Notes: generated from the letters alone by a model not told the origin. Positions 24,329-33,930 are shown, counted from the first letter of the stretch. The stretch: 64,000 bases of DNA from JADZAI01 sp046348585 (GCA_046348585.1 JAXMDZ010000008.1:1-64000); one strand, 5' to 3'. Made by a program: numbers and translations.

Positions 24329-25810
24329 TCACTCGCCGAGGAGGTGCCCGAGCTTGGCTTTCAGCAGGTCGTTGACGGCCTGCGGATTCGCTTTGCCCTG
24401 AGTCTTCTTCATCACCTCGCCGACGAACCAGCCGATGAGCTTGGGCTTCTTCGCCAGCTCTTCGACCTTCGCCGGGTTGGAGGCGATCACCTCGTCCACC
24501 GCCGCGCTGATCGCGCCGGTGTCGGTCACCTGGCGCAGCCCGCGCTCCTCGACGATCTTCGCCGGACGCTCGCCGCTCTCGTACATGATGGCGAAGACAT
24601 CCTTGGCGATGCGTCCCGAGATCGTGCCGTCGCCGATCAGGCCGACCATCTCGCCCAGCGCCTCGGCCGACACCGGACTGTCGGCGATCGCCTTGCCGTC
24701 GCGGTTCAACGCGCCGAACAGATCGCCCGTCACCCAGTTGGCGACCGCCTTGGCGTCGCGGCCCTTCGCCGCCGCCTCGAAATACGCGGCGATCTCGCGC
24801 TCGGCGACCAGCACGCCCGCGTCGTAGGGCGAAAGCCCGTACTCGGCGACGAAGCGCGCCTTCTTGGCGTCGGGCAGTTCGGGCAGCGTCGCCTTGATGC
24901 GCGCGATGAAGGCGTTGTCGAACTCCAGCGGCAGAAGATCGGGATCGGGGAAGTAGCGATAATCGTGCGCTTCCTCCTTCGACCGCATCGGCCGCGTCGT
25001 GCCGGCCTTGTTGTCGAACAGCCGCGTCTCCTGATGGATCGAGCCGCCGCCTTCCAGAATGTCGATCTGGCGGCGCGCCTCGTATTCGATCGCCTGCGCC
25101 ACGAAGCGCATCGAGTTCACGTTCTTGATCTCGCAGCGCGTGCCCAGCCCTTCGCCCGGACGGCGCACCGAGACGTTGACGTCGGCGCGCATCGAGCCTT
25201 CGTCCATGTTGCCGTCGCAGGTGCCCAGATAACGCAGGATCGCGCGCAGCTTCTTCAGATACGCCGCCGCTTCCTCCGACGAGCGCATGTCGGGCCGCGA
25301 GACGATCTCCATCAGCGCGACGCCGGAACGGTTGAGATCGACGAAGGTCGCGTTCGGGTCCTGATCGTGCAGGCTCTTGCCGGCGTCCTGCTCCAGATGC
25401 AGCCGCTCGATGCCTACCGGCACGGTCTCGCCGCCCGGCAGATCGACCTCGACCACGCCCTCGCCGACGATCGGCTGCTTGAACTGCGAGATCTGATAGC
25501 CCTGCGGCAGATCGGGATAGAAGTAATTCTTCCGGTCGAAAACGCTGACCTTGTTGATCTGCGCGTTGAGCCCGAGGCCGGTGCGCACCGCCTGCTCGAC
25601 GCAGTATTCGTTGATGACCGGCAGCATGCCGGGCATCCCGGCGTCGACCAGGCTGACATGGCTGTTGGGCGCGCCGCCATAGGCGGCCGAGGCGCCGGAG
25701 AAGAGTTTGGCGTTCGACAGGACCTGCGCGTGGACCTCAAGGCCGATCACGACCTCCCACGGACCCGTCACGCCCTCGATCAGCTTGCCGCGCATCTTGC
25801 TCTCGCTCAT
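24329..25810 (-). CDS. gatB: Aspartyl/glutamyl-tRNA amidotransferase subunit B
   Basis: GatB binds misacylated Glu-tRNAGln/Asp-tRNAAsn and phosphorylates it for transamidation in the GatCAB complex. The 493-aa protein has VVIGLEVHAQVLSNAKLFSGAS at the N-terminus, YFYPDLPQGYQISQF, the RPDMRSSEEA block, and the helical and YqeY-like tail (about 340-493). The ATG at 25810 overlaps the gatA stop by one base (TGATG). Confidence 0.96.
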   Translation of the reverse strand: MSESKMRGKLIEGVTGPWEVVIGLEVHAQVLSNAKLFSGASAAYGGAPNSHVSLVDAGMPGMLPVINEYCVEQAVRTGLGLNAQINKVSVFDRKNYFYPDLPQGYQISQFKQPIVGEGVVEVDLPGGETVPVGIERLHLEQDAGKSLHDQDPNATFVDLNRSGVALMEIVSRPDMRSSEEAAAYLKKLRAILRYLGTCDGNMDEGSMRADVNVSVRRPGEGLGTRCEIKNVNSMRFVAQAIEYEARRQIDILEGGGSIHQETRLFDNKAGTTRPMRSKEEAHDYRYFPDPDLLPLEFDNAFIARIKATLPELPDAKKARFVAEYGLSPYDAGVLVAEREIAAYFEAAAKGRDAKAVANWVTGDLFGALNRDGKAIADSPVSAEALGEMVGLIGDGTISGRIAKDVFAIMYESGERPAKIVEERGLRQVTDTGAISAAVDEVIASNPAKVEELAKKPKLIGWFVGEVMKKTQGKANPQAVNDLLKAKLGHLLGE

Positions 25811-27285
25811 CACGCCCACCACCGGCCGGGCTTGCCCGTGAAGCCCGCCGCCTTTTCCAGCACCGACCCGGCGCTGAACAGAGTCTCCTCGTCGAACGCC
25901 CGCCCGATCAACTGAAGCCCGAGCGGCAGCCCGTCCTTGCTGATCCCGGCCGGCACCGCGATGCCGGGCAGGCCCGCGAGGTTCACCGTCACGGTGTAGA
26001 CGTCGTTCAGGTACATCGAGATCGGATCGTCGGTCTTCTCGCCGATGCCGAAGGCGGGCGACGGCGAGGCCGGGGTCAGCAGCGCGTCGCATTTCTCGAA
26101 CGCCGCCTTGAAGTCGCCGGCGATCAGCGTGCGCACCTTCTGCGCCTTCAGGTAATAGGCGTCGTAATATCCGGCGCTCAGCACATAGGTGCCGATCAGG
26201 ATGCGGCGCTGCACCTCGCGGCCGAATCCGGCGGCGCGGGTCTGCTCGTACATCCGCGTCAGGTCGTCGTTCTCGACCCTCAGCCCGAATTTCACGCCGT
26301 CATAGCGCGCGAGGTTGGACGACGCCTCCGCCGGCGCGACGATATAATAGGCGGGCAGCGCATATTTGGTGTGCGGCAGGCTCACCTCGACGATCTCGGC
26401 CCCGGCCTCCTTCAGCCAGGCGATGCCCTGCTCCCACAGCGCGTCGATTTCGGCGGGCACGCCGTCGATGCGGTATTCCTTCGGCACGCCGATCCGCAGG
26501 CCCTTCACGCCCGCATTGCAGGCCGCCTCGAAGTCCGGCACCGCCAGATCGACGCTGGTCGAATCCTTGGGATCGAACCCGGCCATCTCGCGCAGCAGGA
26601 TGGCGCAGTCCTTCACGGTGCGGGCCATCGGCCCCGCCTGGTCCAGCGACGAGGCGAAGGCGACGATGCCCCAGCGCGAGCAGCGCCCATAGGTCGGCTT
26701 GATCCCGGCGATGCCGGTCACCGCCGCGGGCTGGCGGATCGAGCCGCCGGTGTCGGTGCCGGTCGCGCCGAAGCACAGCTCCGCCGCCACCGCCGCCGCC
26801 GAGCCGCCGGACGAGCCGCCGGGCACCAGCCGGGCGTCGTCGTTGCCGCGCCGCCACGGATTGACCGCCGGGCCGAAATAGCTGGTCTCGTTCGACGAGC
26901 CCATGGCGAACTCATCGAGGTTCAGCTTGCCCATCATCACCGCGCCGGCGTCCCACAGCTTCTGCGTGACGGTCGATTCGTAGACCGGCTTGAAGCCTTC
27001 CAGGATGTGGCTGCCGGCCGTCGTCTGGACGCCCTTGGTGCAGAACAGGTCCTTGATCCCCAGCGGAATGCCTTCCAGCGCCCCGCCCTCGCCCTTGGCG
27101 AGCCGCGCGTCGGAGGCGGCGGCCATCGCGGCCGCGATCTCCGGCGTCTCGACGATGAAGGCGTTGAGCGGGCGCGCCTTGGCGATCTCCGCCGCGCTGG
27201 CGGCGGCGAGTTCGGCCGACGAGAACGCCCGCGCGCGCAGGCCGTCGCGGGCCTCGGCCAGGGTCATCTTCAACAGATCGCTCAT
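25810..27285 (-). CDS. gatA: Aspartyl/glutamyl-tRNA amidotransferase subunit A
   Basis: GatA is the amidase subunit that frees ammonia from glutamine. The 491-aa protein carries the Ser-cisSer-Lys triad: K78 (PLGIKDLF), S158 (GGSSGGSAAA) and S182 (TDTGGSIRQPA). It sits between gatC (2-nt gap) and gatB (1-nt overlap), a compact gatCAB operon. Confidence 0.96.
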   Translation of the reverse strand: MSDLLKMTLAEARDGLRARAFSSAELAAASAAEIAKARPLNAFIVETPEIAAAMAAASDARLAKGEGGALEGIPLGIKDLFCTKGVQTTAGSHILEGFKPVYESTVTQKLWDAGAVMMGKLNLDEFAMGSSNETSYFGPAVNPWRRGNDDARLVPGGSSGGSAAAVAAELCFGATGTDTGGSIRQPAAVTGIAGIKPTYGRCSRWGIVAFASSLDQAGPMARTVKDCAILLREMAGFDPKDSTSVDLAVPDFEAACNAGVKGLRIGVPKEYRIDGVPAEIDALWEQGIAWLKEAGAEIVEVSLPHTKYALPAYYIVAPAEASSNLARYDGVKFGLRVENDDLTRMYEQTRAAGFGREVQRRILIGTYVLSAGYYDAYYLKAQKVRTLIAGDFKAAFEKCDALLTPASPSPAFGIGEKTDDPISMYLNDVYTVTVNLAGLPGIAVPAGISKDGLPLGLQLIGRAFDEETLFSAGSVLEKAAGFTGKPGRWWA

Positions 27286-27287
27286 GG

Positions 27288-27575
27288 CTACTCCACGACC
27301 TTCGGCACGACGAAGAAATTGTCCTCGCTGCGCGGCGCGTTCTTCACGATGTCTTCGGGGTAGAATCCGTCCGTCACTACGTCGGCGCGGCGATAGAGCC
27401 TCATCGGCCGGACGCTGGTCATTGGCTCGACATTTTGCGTGTCGAGTTCGTTGAGCTGCTCCACCCAGGCGAGGATCCCGCTCAGCTCGGCGGCCAGCGG
27501 CGCGAGGCGGTCTTCGGGGACGGCGAGGCGGGCGAGGCGCGCCGCCCGGCGCACCGCCTTTTCATCGACGGACAT
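27288..27575 (-). CDS. gatC: Aspartyl/glutamyl-tRNA amidotransferase subunit C
   Basis: GatC is the small stabilising subunit that wraps GatA and GatB. It has 95 aa, the family length. It starts MSVDEKAVRRAARLARLAV and has the C-terminal consensus MRLYRRADVVTDGFYPEDIVKNAPRSEDNFFVVPKVVE. It is first in the operon; its promoter lies in the 84-nt gap before the divergent MFS gene. Confidence 0.95.
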   Translation of the reverse strand: MSVDEKAVRRAARLARLAVPEDRLAPLAAELSGILAWVEQLNELDTQNVEPMTSVRPMRLYRRADVVTDGFYPEDIVKNAPRSEDNFFVVPKVVE

Positions 27576-27659
27576 GTCTGTGGTCTTTCGTGCCTAAAGC
27601 TGGTGTTCTGCTATCAACGTGAGCCGGGGCTTTCAAGCCGCCGCGGAGGGGGAAGACGG

Positions 27660-28958
27660 GTGGACAAGGGGGCGGCGCAGGCCGAGCGGACCTATACCAT
27701 GGCGGGGTTCCCCCCGTTCATGCGGCCCCCCCACCCCGTTCCCGCCAGCCATATGCGGCTGATCTGGCTGGTCGGGGTCGCGGTCCTGCTGGGGGCCTAC
27801 GACCTTCAGATCTTCGGCCTCGCCTCCAAGCAGATCCTCGCCGAGTTCCATCGCTCGGAGAACGCGACCGGGCCGACCATCGCCCTCTTCCGCGCCGGCG
27901 TCTTCGGGGCGCTGGTGCTCTGCCTGATGGCCGACGTCATCGGCCGCCGCCGCCTGCTGCTGTTCACGATCCTCGGCATGAGCCTCTCGACGGCCGCCAC
28001 CGCCTTCGCGCCCAACTACGAATCCTTCGTGGCGCTGCAATTCCTGATGCGCGTCTTCTCCTATACCGAGGACATGCTCTGCATCGTGGTGATCGCCGAG
28101 GAGGTGGAGGAGCGCACACGCGGCTGGTCGATCGGGGCGCTGGGCACGCTGGGCACGCTCGGGGCCGGTGTCGCGGTCGCCATGTTCGCGCTGGTCAACA
28201 TCCTGCCCTTCGGCTGGCGGGCGATTTACGTTTTCGGGGCGGTCCCGCTGCTTCTTCTCGCCTGGATGCGGCGCGGCCTGCCCGAAACCCGCCGCTTCAT
28301 GGAATCGGCGGGGAGCCGCCCCGCCCATCCGCTCGACGCCTGGCGGCCGATGGCGGGCCTGCTGCGCACCTATCCCGGACGGCTCGGCCTTCTCGTCCTC
28401 GGCGTCGCCCCCTTCGCCTTCGGCATGGCCCCGGCGCTGACGCTGATGCCGCTCTTCCTTCAGAGCGAGCGCGGCTTCACCCCCGGCATGATCTCGGCCG
28501 TCCTCATCGGCACCGGAGTCGTCGGCCTCGCCGCCAGCATGTGGATCGGCAAGCTCAGCGACCGCATCGGCCGCCGCCCGACCCTGATGGCCGGCATGGC
28601 GCTGACGCTCGCCGGCCTCGCCGGCATCTACCTGGCCGAACCGCTGCCCCTGCTGACGCTCGCGATCCTCGTCGGGGTCTTCGGACAGATCGCCATCGGC
28701 ATCCAGATCGACGCCTTCAGCGCCGAACTCTTCCCCACCGCCTACCGCGCCACCTCCTCGGCCATGCGTTTCATGACCGGCATCGTCGTCGGCGCGATCG
28801 GCCTCGTCCTGCAAGGCCTGGTGCTCGCGCCGTGGATCGGCTTCGGCCCGTCCGTGCTGGTGCTGCTGCTCGCCGCGCCGCTGTCGATCGCCGGCATCTA
28901 CTTCCTGCCCGAAACGGCGGGCCGGCGGCTTGAGGACATCAGCGGGCACCCCGCATGA
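27660..28958 (+). CDS. MFS transporter (first of a pair)
   Basis: The 432-aa, 12-segment major-facilitator permease has the loop 2-3 motif ADVIGRRRL and loop 8-9 motif GKLSDRIGRRPTL. The motif PETRRF after helix 6 and PETAGRRLEDI at the end are sugar/benzoate-porter-like. GTG at 27660 was chosen because GGAGGGGG lies about 10 nt upstream; ATG 27699 lacks a good site. It overlaps ruvX (ATGA). A close paralogue follows ruvX. The substrate is unknown. Confidence 0.87.
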   Translation: MDKGAAQAERTYTMAGFPPFMRPPHPVPASHMRLIWLVGVAVLLGAYDLQIFGLASKQILAEFHRSENATGPTIALFRAGVFGALVLCLMADVIGRRRLLLFTILGMSLSTAATAFAPNYESFVALQFLMRVFSYTEDMLCIVVIAEEVEERTRGWSIGALGTLGTLGAGVAVAMFALVNILPFGWRAIYVFGAVPLLLLAWMRRGLPETRRFMESAGSRPAHPLDAWRPMAGLLRTYPGRLGLLVLGVAPFAFGMAPALTLMPLFLQSERGFTPGMISAVLIGTGVVGLAASMWIGKLSDRIGRRPTLMAGMALTLAGLAGIYLAEPLPLLTLAILVGVFGQIAIGIQIDAFSAELFPTAYRATSSAMRFMTGIVVGAIGLVLQGLVLAPWIGFGPSVLVLLLAAPLSIAGIYFLPETAGRRLEDISGHPA

Positions 28959-29431
28959 GCCTCGTCACCATCGAGGAACTGGCGGCCATGCTCCCCCCGC
29001 GCGGCGGGCTGATCGGCCTCGACCTCGGCTCCAAGACCATCGGCGTCGCGCTTTCCGACCAGACGCGCCAGATCGCAAGCGCGCATCAGGGCCTGCCGCG
29101 CGCCAAGACCTTCGCCAAGACCGCCGCGCCCCTGGTCGCGCTGATCGAGCGGGAAAAGCCGGCGGGGCTGATCGTCGGCCTGCCGCTCAACATGGACGGC
29201 AGCGACAGCCCCTCCACCCAGTCGGCCCGCGCCTTCGTGCGCAACATCGACCCGCTCATTGCCCTTCCCATCGTGCTGTGGGATGAGCGATGGTCCACCG
29301 CCGCCGTCACGCGGACCCTGCTCGAAGCGGACGCCTCGCGCCGCCGCCGGGCCGAGGTCGTCGACAAAATGGCGGCGGCCTACATCCTTCAGGGGGCGCT
29401 CGACCGCCTCCGCATCCTGGCACGGAGCTGA
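28955..29431 (+). CDS. ruvX: Putative pre-16S rRNA nuclease / Holliday junction resolvase-like (YqgF)
   Basis: The 158-aa RNase H-fold protein has the N-terminal motif LIGLDLGSKTIGVALSD, IVGLPLNMDGSDSP, and WDERWSTAAVTRTLLEADASRRRR with VVDKMAAAYILQGALD. YqgF matures the 5' end of 16S rRNA in E. coli. It overlaps the upstream MFS gene by 4 nt and sits 4 nt before the second MFS gene, an unusual sandwich. Confidence 0.94.
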   Translation: MSLVTIEELAAMLPPRGGLIGLDLGSKTIGVALSDQTRQIASAHQGLPRAKTFAKTAAPLVALIEREKPAGLIVGLPLNMDGSDSPSTQSARAFVRNIDPLIALPIVLWDERWSTAAVTRTLLEADASRRRRAEVVDKMAAAYILQGALDRLRILARS

Positions 29432-29435
29432 CTGC

Positions 29436-30734
29436 ATGGCTGGCGCCCCCACCGGCGGCTTTTCGTTGAAGCCCCCGGTTCCCCTGGACGGACACCAGTG
29501 GAAGGTCCTGATCCTCGTCAGCCTCGCCTTCCTCATCGCCGGCTACGACATCCAGCTGCTCGGCCTCGTCCTTCCCTATGTCGCCGCCGATTTCGGCGTG
29601 CCCGCGGGCAATGAAGGCGAGATCATCATGTGGGCGCGGCTCGGCGTCCTCGTCGCCTTCCCGCTCGCCATGCTGGCCGACCGCTGGGGACGGCGCGCCC
29701 TGCTGATGGTGACGATCCTCGGCTCGGCGCTCACCACCCTCGCCACCGCCTTCGCCCAGAGCGAGAGCCAGTTCATCATGCTCCAGGCGGCGGTGCGCAC
29801 CTTCGGCTACGCCCAGGACATGATCTCCATCGTCGTCATCGCCGAGGAGATGAACGACGGCGCGCGCGGCTGGGCGCTCGGCATGTTGGCGGCGGCGGCG
29901 GCCTTCGGCGGCGGCCTCTCGGCGGTCATCTTCGCGCTGATCGAAGTCCTGCCCTTCGGCTGGCGGGCGCTCTACGTTCTCGGCGCGCTTCCCATTTTCG
30001 CCATCGCCATCGCCTGGCGCACCATGCCCGAGACGCGGCGCTTCAGGGAGATGCAGGCCCATGCGCGCGGCGTCACCGCCCGCTCCGGCCTGCACACCGC
30101 GATGGCCGCCTTCCACGCCCTCGTCGTCACCCATCGCCGGCGCTTCTTCGCGCTGATGGCGGTGACCGCGCCGCTCGCCTTCGGCCTCACCTGCGCGATG
30201 GTGCTGCTTCCCACCTATCTGAAGACGGAAGTCGGCCTCCCGCCGCAGGGCGTCACCGCCATCTTCATCGGCGGCGGCCTGTTCGGCCTCACCGGCAATT
30301 TCATCGCCGGCCGCTACGCCGACCGCAACGGCCGCAAGCCGGTCTTCCTCGTCGCCACACTGCTCTTCATCGCGGCGATGGGCGCGCTCTATCTGGGGCC
30401 GCACAACGGCTATCTGATCGGCGTGCTGTGGGGCTTCGGCGTCTTCTGCTTCTTCGCCCTGGAAGTCGTGGTCGGGGCCTGGAGCGCCGAGCTGTTCCCC
30501 ACCGCCCAGCGTTCCACCGCCTCGGGCGCGCGCCTGGCGGTCAACATCATCGCGGGCGGCGCCGCGCTGCTGACCCAGACCTTCCTCTACGACGCGATGG
30601 GCGGCCACGCCGCCTCGATCGCCGTCCTTCTGCCCGTCGTCCTGCTCGCAACGCTCATCGCCATGCTCGCGATCCCGGAAACGGCGGGCAAGACGCTCGA
30701 ACAGATCGCGGCCGAAGGCGGCGCGAAGCCCTGA
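29436..30734 (+). CDS. MFS transporter (second of a pair)
   Basis: This 432-aa permease has the same length as, and is clearly homologous to, the one at 27660: AGYDIQLLGL versus GAYDLQIFGL, IVVIAEEMNDGARGW versus IVVIAEEVEERTRGW, LPFGWRALYVLGALP versus LPFGWRAIYVFGAVP, and PETAGKTLEQI at the C-terminus. Motif A is ADRWGRRAL. The pair arose by duplication around ruvX. The substrate is unknown. Confidence 0.9.
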   Translation: MAGAPTGGFSLKPPVPLDGHQWKVLILVSLAFLIAGYDIQLLGLVLPYVAADFGVPAGNEGEIIMWARLGVLVAFPLAMLADRWGRRALLMVTILGSALTTLATAFAQSESQFIMLQAAVRTFGYAQDMISIVVIAEEMNDGARGWALGMLAAAAAFGGGLSAVIFALIEVLPFGWRALYVLGALPIFAIAIAWRTMPETRRFREMQAHARGVTARSGLHTAMAAFHALVVTHRRRFFALMAVTAPLAFGLTCAMVLLPTYLKTEVGLPPQGVTAIFIGGGLFGLTGNFIAGRYADRNGRKPVFLVATLLFIAAMGALYLGPHNGYLIGVLWGFGVFCFFALEVVVGAWSAELFPTAQRSTASGARLAVNIIAGGAALLTQTFLYDAMGGHAASIAVLLPVVLLATLIAMLAIPETAGKTLEQIAAEGGAKP

Positions 30735-30738
30735 CGCC

Positions 30739-31653
30739 GTGCTCGACATCATCCAGAGCCTTCTGCCGGTCTTCCTGCTGATTGCGCTCGGGGCGGGCCT
30801 GCGCCGCGCCGCCTTCCTGCCCGAGGCGTTCTGGCCGCCGCTCGAACGGCTGGTCTATTTCGTGCTGTTCCCGCCGCTGCTCTTTCACACCATCGTCACG
30901 GCCGAACTCGACCGGGGCGAAGCGCTGCGCCTCGCCTCCGCCTTCCTGCTCGCGGTCACCGGCATGGCGCTCATCCTCTTCGCGCTCCGGCCGCTGCTGC
31001 CGATGCCCGGCCCCGCCTATTCCAGCGTCTATCAGGGGGCGATCCGCTGGAACTCCTATGTCGCGCTCGGCATCATCGCGGCGCTGATGGGGCCGTCCGG
31101 CATCGCGCTTTCCGCCGTCGCCTTCGCGGCGATGGTGCCTGCGGTCAACATCCTCTCCGTCACGGTGATCAGCCGCTACGCCGCCGACCGCCCGGCCTCG
31201 GTCGGGGCGATCCTCCTGTCGCTCGCCGCCAACCCGCTGATCATCGCCTGCGTGCTCGGCGTCGCCGCCGCGGCTTTCCGCCTGCCCGTCCCCGCCGTTC
31301 TCCTCACCAGCTTCCGCCTGCTCGGCGATGCGACGGTGGCGCTCGGCCTCATCGCGGTCGGCGCGGCGCTCGACTTCGGACGGCTGCGCGCCTCCGGCCT
31401 CGCACTCGCCGTCACCGGCATCCTCAAGCTCGCGGTGATGCCCCTCCTCGTCTGGGCCGCCTGCCTCGCGCTCGCCATCGAGGGCGAGGCCCGCGCCGTC
31501 GCGCTCGTCTGCGCCGCCGTGCCGCCCGCGACCTCGGCCTATATCCTGGCGCGCCAGCTCGGCGGAGACGCCCCGCTGATGGCCAATCTCATCACCGTGC
31601 TGACGCTGCTTTCGGCGCTGACCATGCCCGTGGTCGTCGCCTTGGCAAGGTGA
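30739..31653 (+). CDS. Auxin efflux carrier (AEC) family permease
   Basis: The 304-aa protein has about ten hydrophobic segments. It starts MLDIIQSLLPVFLLIALG and has the AEC features LVYFVLFPPLLFHTIVTAEL, the central WNSYVALGI block and the C-terminal AAVPPATSAYILARQLGGD. Bacterial members export or take up small organic acids. The GTG start lies 4 nt after the MFS stop, so it belongs to the same transcript. Confidence 0.9.
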   Translation: MLDIIQSLLPVFLLIALGAGLRRAAFLPEAFWPPLERLVYFVLFPPLLFHTIVTAELDRGEALRLASAFLLAVTGMALILFALRPLLPMPGPAYSSVYQGAIRWNSYVALGIIAALMGPSGIALSAVAFAAMVPAVNILSVTVISRYAADRPASVGAILLSLAANPLIIACVLGVAAAAFRLPVPAVLLTSFRLLGDATVALGLIAVGAALDFGRLRASGLALAVTGILKLAVMPLLVWAACLALAIEGEARAVALVCAAVPPATSAYILARQLGGDAPLMANLITVLTLLSALTMPVVVALAR

Positions 31654-31678
31654 GCCCGCGCCCCTATAAGCCGCATTC

Positions 31679-32644
31679 ATGCCCTCCGCCGGTCAGATCC
31701 TGTCGAACTGCCATCTCCTCGCCATCGAGGATTTGAACCGGACCGAGATTGCGACCCTGCTGGGCCTCGCCGAATCCTACGTCGCCCTCAACCGCGAGGT
31801 CGCCAAGAAGCGCGACACGCTGCGCGGGCGCACGCTGATCAACCTCTTCTTCGAATCCTCGACCCGCACCCAGGCCTCGTTCGAGCTGGCCGGCAAGCGT
31901 CTCGGGGCCGACGTGATGAACATGTCGGTCGGCAATTCCTCGGTGAAGAAGGGCGAGACGCTCATCGACACGGCGATGACGCTGAACGCCATGAACCCCG
32001 ACCTTCTGGTCGTCCGTCACCAGGATTCGGGCGCCGTCTCGCTGCTCGCCCGCAAGGTCGGCTGCAGCGTCATCAACGCCGGCGACGGCGCGCACGAGCA
32101 CCCGACCCAGGCCCTGCTCGACGCGCTCACCATCCAGCGCCGCCTCGGACGGATAGAAGGCCTCACCGTCGCCATCTGCGGCGACATCCTGCACAGCCGC
32201 GTCGCCCGCTCCAACATCGCCCTGCTTCAGAAGATGGGCGCGCGCGTCCGCCTGGTCGCGCCGAAGACGCTGCTCCCCGCCGCCATCGGCCGCCTCGGGC
32301 CCGAGGTCTTCCACCGCATGGAGGACGGCCTCAAGGACGCCGACGTGGTGATGATGCTCCGCCTTCAGATGGAACGCATGGCCGGCTCGTTCCTGCCCTC
32401 GACGCGCGAGTTCTACCGCCTCTACGGCCTCGACGCCGACAAGCTGGCGCTGGCGAAGCCCGGCGCCTTCGTCATGCATCCAGGTCCGATGAACCGCGGC
32501 GTCGAAATCGACAGCGCCGTCGCCGACGACGTCGAGCGCAGCCTCATCCAGGAACAGGTCGAGATGGGCGTCGCCGTCCGCATGGCGGTGCTCGACGCGC
32601 TCAGCCGCAACCTGAAGAACGCCGCCAAGGGGCTCTGGGCATGA
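31679..32644 (+). CDS. pyrB: Aspartate carbamoyltransferase catalytic subunit
   Basis: PyrB makes N-carbamoyl-aspartate in pyrimidine synthesis. The 321-aa protein has the carbamoyl-phosphate motif FFESSTRTQASFELAGKRL, the KKGETLIDTAMTL loop and the HPTQALLDALTI motif, and HPGPMNRGVEID near the C-terminus. No pyrI is present. Its stop overlaps the pyrC-like gene (ATGA), matching the pyrB-pyrX type in which the two proteins associate. Confidence 0.96.
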   Translation: MPSAGQILSNCHLLAIEDLNRTEIATLLGLAESYVALNREVAKKRDTLRGRTLINLFFESSTRTQASFELAGKRLGADVMNMSVGNSSVKKGETLIDTAMTLNAMNPDLLVVRHQDSGAVSLLARKVGCSVINAGDGAHEHPTQALLDALTIQRRLGRIEGLTVAICGDILHSRVARSNIALLQKMGARVRLVAPKTLLPAAIGRLGPEVFHRMEDGLKDADVVMMLRLQMERMAGSFLPSTREFYRLYGLDADKLALAKPGAFVMHPGPMNRGVEIDSAVADDVERSLIQEQVEMGVAVRMAVLDALSRNLKNAAKGLWA

Positions 32645-33930
32645 GCCGCCCCATCGCCTTTGTGAACGCCCGCCTCGCCGACCCGTCGAGCGGCCTCGAT
32701 GCGACCGGCGGCCTGCTGGTCAGAGACGGCCGCATCGCCGACGCCGGCCCCGCGCTCTTCGCCGCCGGCCTCCCCGACGCCGAGATCGTCGATTGCGGCG
32801 GCTGCGTCCTCGCCCCCGGCCTCGTCGATCTGAAAGTGGCGACGGGCGAGCCCGGCGACGAGCACCGCGAAACCATCGCCACCGCCGGACGCGCCGCCGC
32901 GGCGGGCGGCGTCACCACCATCGTGCTCCAGCCGGACACGACGCCGCCCGTCGACGATCCGGCGCTCGTCGAATACATCGCCCGCGCCCCGTGCACCGTC
33001 CGCGCCCTGCCGATGGCGGCGCTGACCCAGGGCCTGCGCGGCGAGGCGATGTCCGAAATGGCGCTGCTCGCCGGGGCCGGGGCCGTCGCCTTCACCGACG
33101 GCGACCGCACGATCGCCAACACGCGCGTCATGCGCCGCGCCCTCGCCTACGCCGCGACCTTCGACCTTCTCGTCGCCGTCCATTGCGAGGATCCCTACCT
33201 CGCCGAGGGCGGCGCGATGAACGAGGGCGAGACCGCGACCCGCCTCGGCCTCCCCGGCATTCCCGCCGCCGCCGAGGCGATCGTCGTGGAGCGCGACATC
33301 CGCCTCGCCGAGATCACCGGCGCGCGGCTGCACATCGCGCAGGTCTCGACCGCCGCCAGCCTCGACGCCATCGACCGCGCCAAGGCGCGCGGCCTGCCCG
33401 TCACCTGCGCCGTCTCGGCCGCGCATCTGGCGCTCAACGAGAACGACGTCGGCACCTATCTCACCTTCCGCAAGCTCTCGCCGCCGCTGCGCTCCGACGA
33501 AGACCGCCGCGCCATGGCGAAAGCGGTCGAGGCCGGACTGATCGACGCCATCGTCTCCAGCCACGACCCGCAGGCCCCCGACACCAAGCGCCAGCCCTTC
33601 GCGCAGGCGGCGTTCGGCGGGGCCGGCCTCGAAACCCTGCTGCCGGTCGCGCTCGCCGCCTTCCAAGACGGCCGCCTGTCGCTCTGCGAGGCGCTCGCCA
33701 AGGTGACCTGCGATCCGGCCCGGATCCTGCGCCTCGCCGACGGCACCGGCACGCTGGCGAAGGGCGCGCGCGCCGATCTCTGCCTCTTCGATCCCGGCGC
33801 GCCGCGCTCCATCCGGCGCGAGGATCTCCTCTCCCGATCCAAGAACACGCCCTTCGAGGGCCTCCACTTCCAGGGCAAGGTCTGGCGCAGCTATGTCGCC
33901 GGACGCCTCGCCCACGAGAGCGCGACATGA
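32641..33930 (+). CDS. pyrC: Dihydroorotase-like protein (PyrC/PyrX type, metal motif degenerate)
   Basis: The 429-aa amidohydrolase-fold protein has TIM-barrel blocks GGVTTIVLQPDTTPPVDDP, HCEDPYLAEGGAMNEGE, NENDVGTYLTFRKLSPPLR and IVSSHDPQAPDTKRQPF. The usual DxHxH metal motif after APGLVD is replaced by LKVATGEPG (K65-V66-A67), so two zinc ligands are missing. In pseudomonads such PyrC' (PyrX) proteins are inactive but needed for PyrB assembly. The overlap with pyrB supports that reading; a second active dihydroorotase would then exist elsewhere. Confidence 0.88.
   Translation: MSRPIAFVNARLADPSSGLDATGGLLVRDGRIADAGPALFAAGLPDAEIVDCGGCVLAPGLVDLKVATGEPGDEHRETIATAGRAAAAGGVTTIVLQPDTTPPVDDPALVEYIARAPCTVRALPMAALTQGLRGEAMSEMALLAGAGAVAFTDGDRTIANTRVMRRALAYAATFDLLVAVHCEDPYLAEGGAMNEGETATRLGLPGIPAAAEAIVVERDIRLAEITGARLHIAQVSTAASLDAIDRAKARGLPVTCAVSAAHLALNENDVGTYLTFRKLSPPLRSDEDRRAMAKAVEAGLIDAIVSSHDPQAPDTKRQPFAQAAFGGAGLETLLPVALAAFQDGRLSLCEALAKVTCDPARILRLADGTGTLAKGARADLCLFDPGAPRSIRREDLLSRSKNTPFEGLHFQGKVWRSYVAGRLAHESAT

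Noticed and set aside
24333..25920. Plus-strand frames opposite gatB
   Set aside because: They are shadows of gatB, which has clear family motifs on the minus strand.
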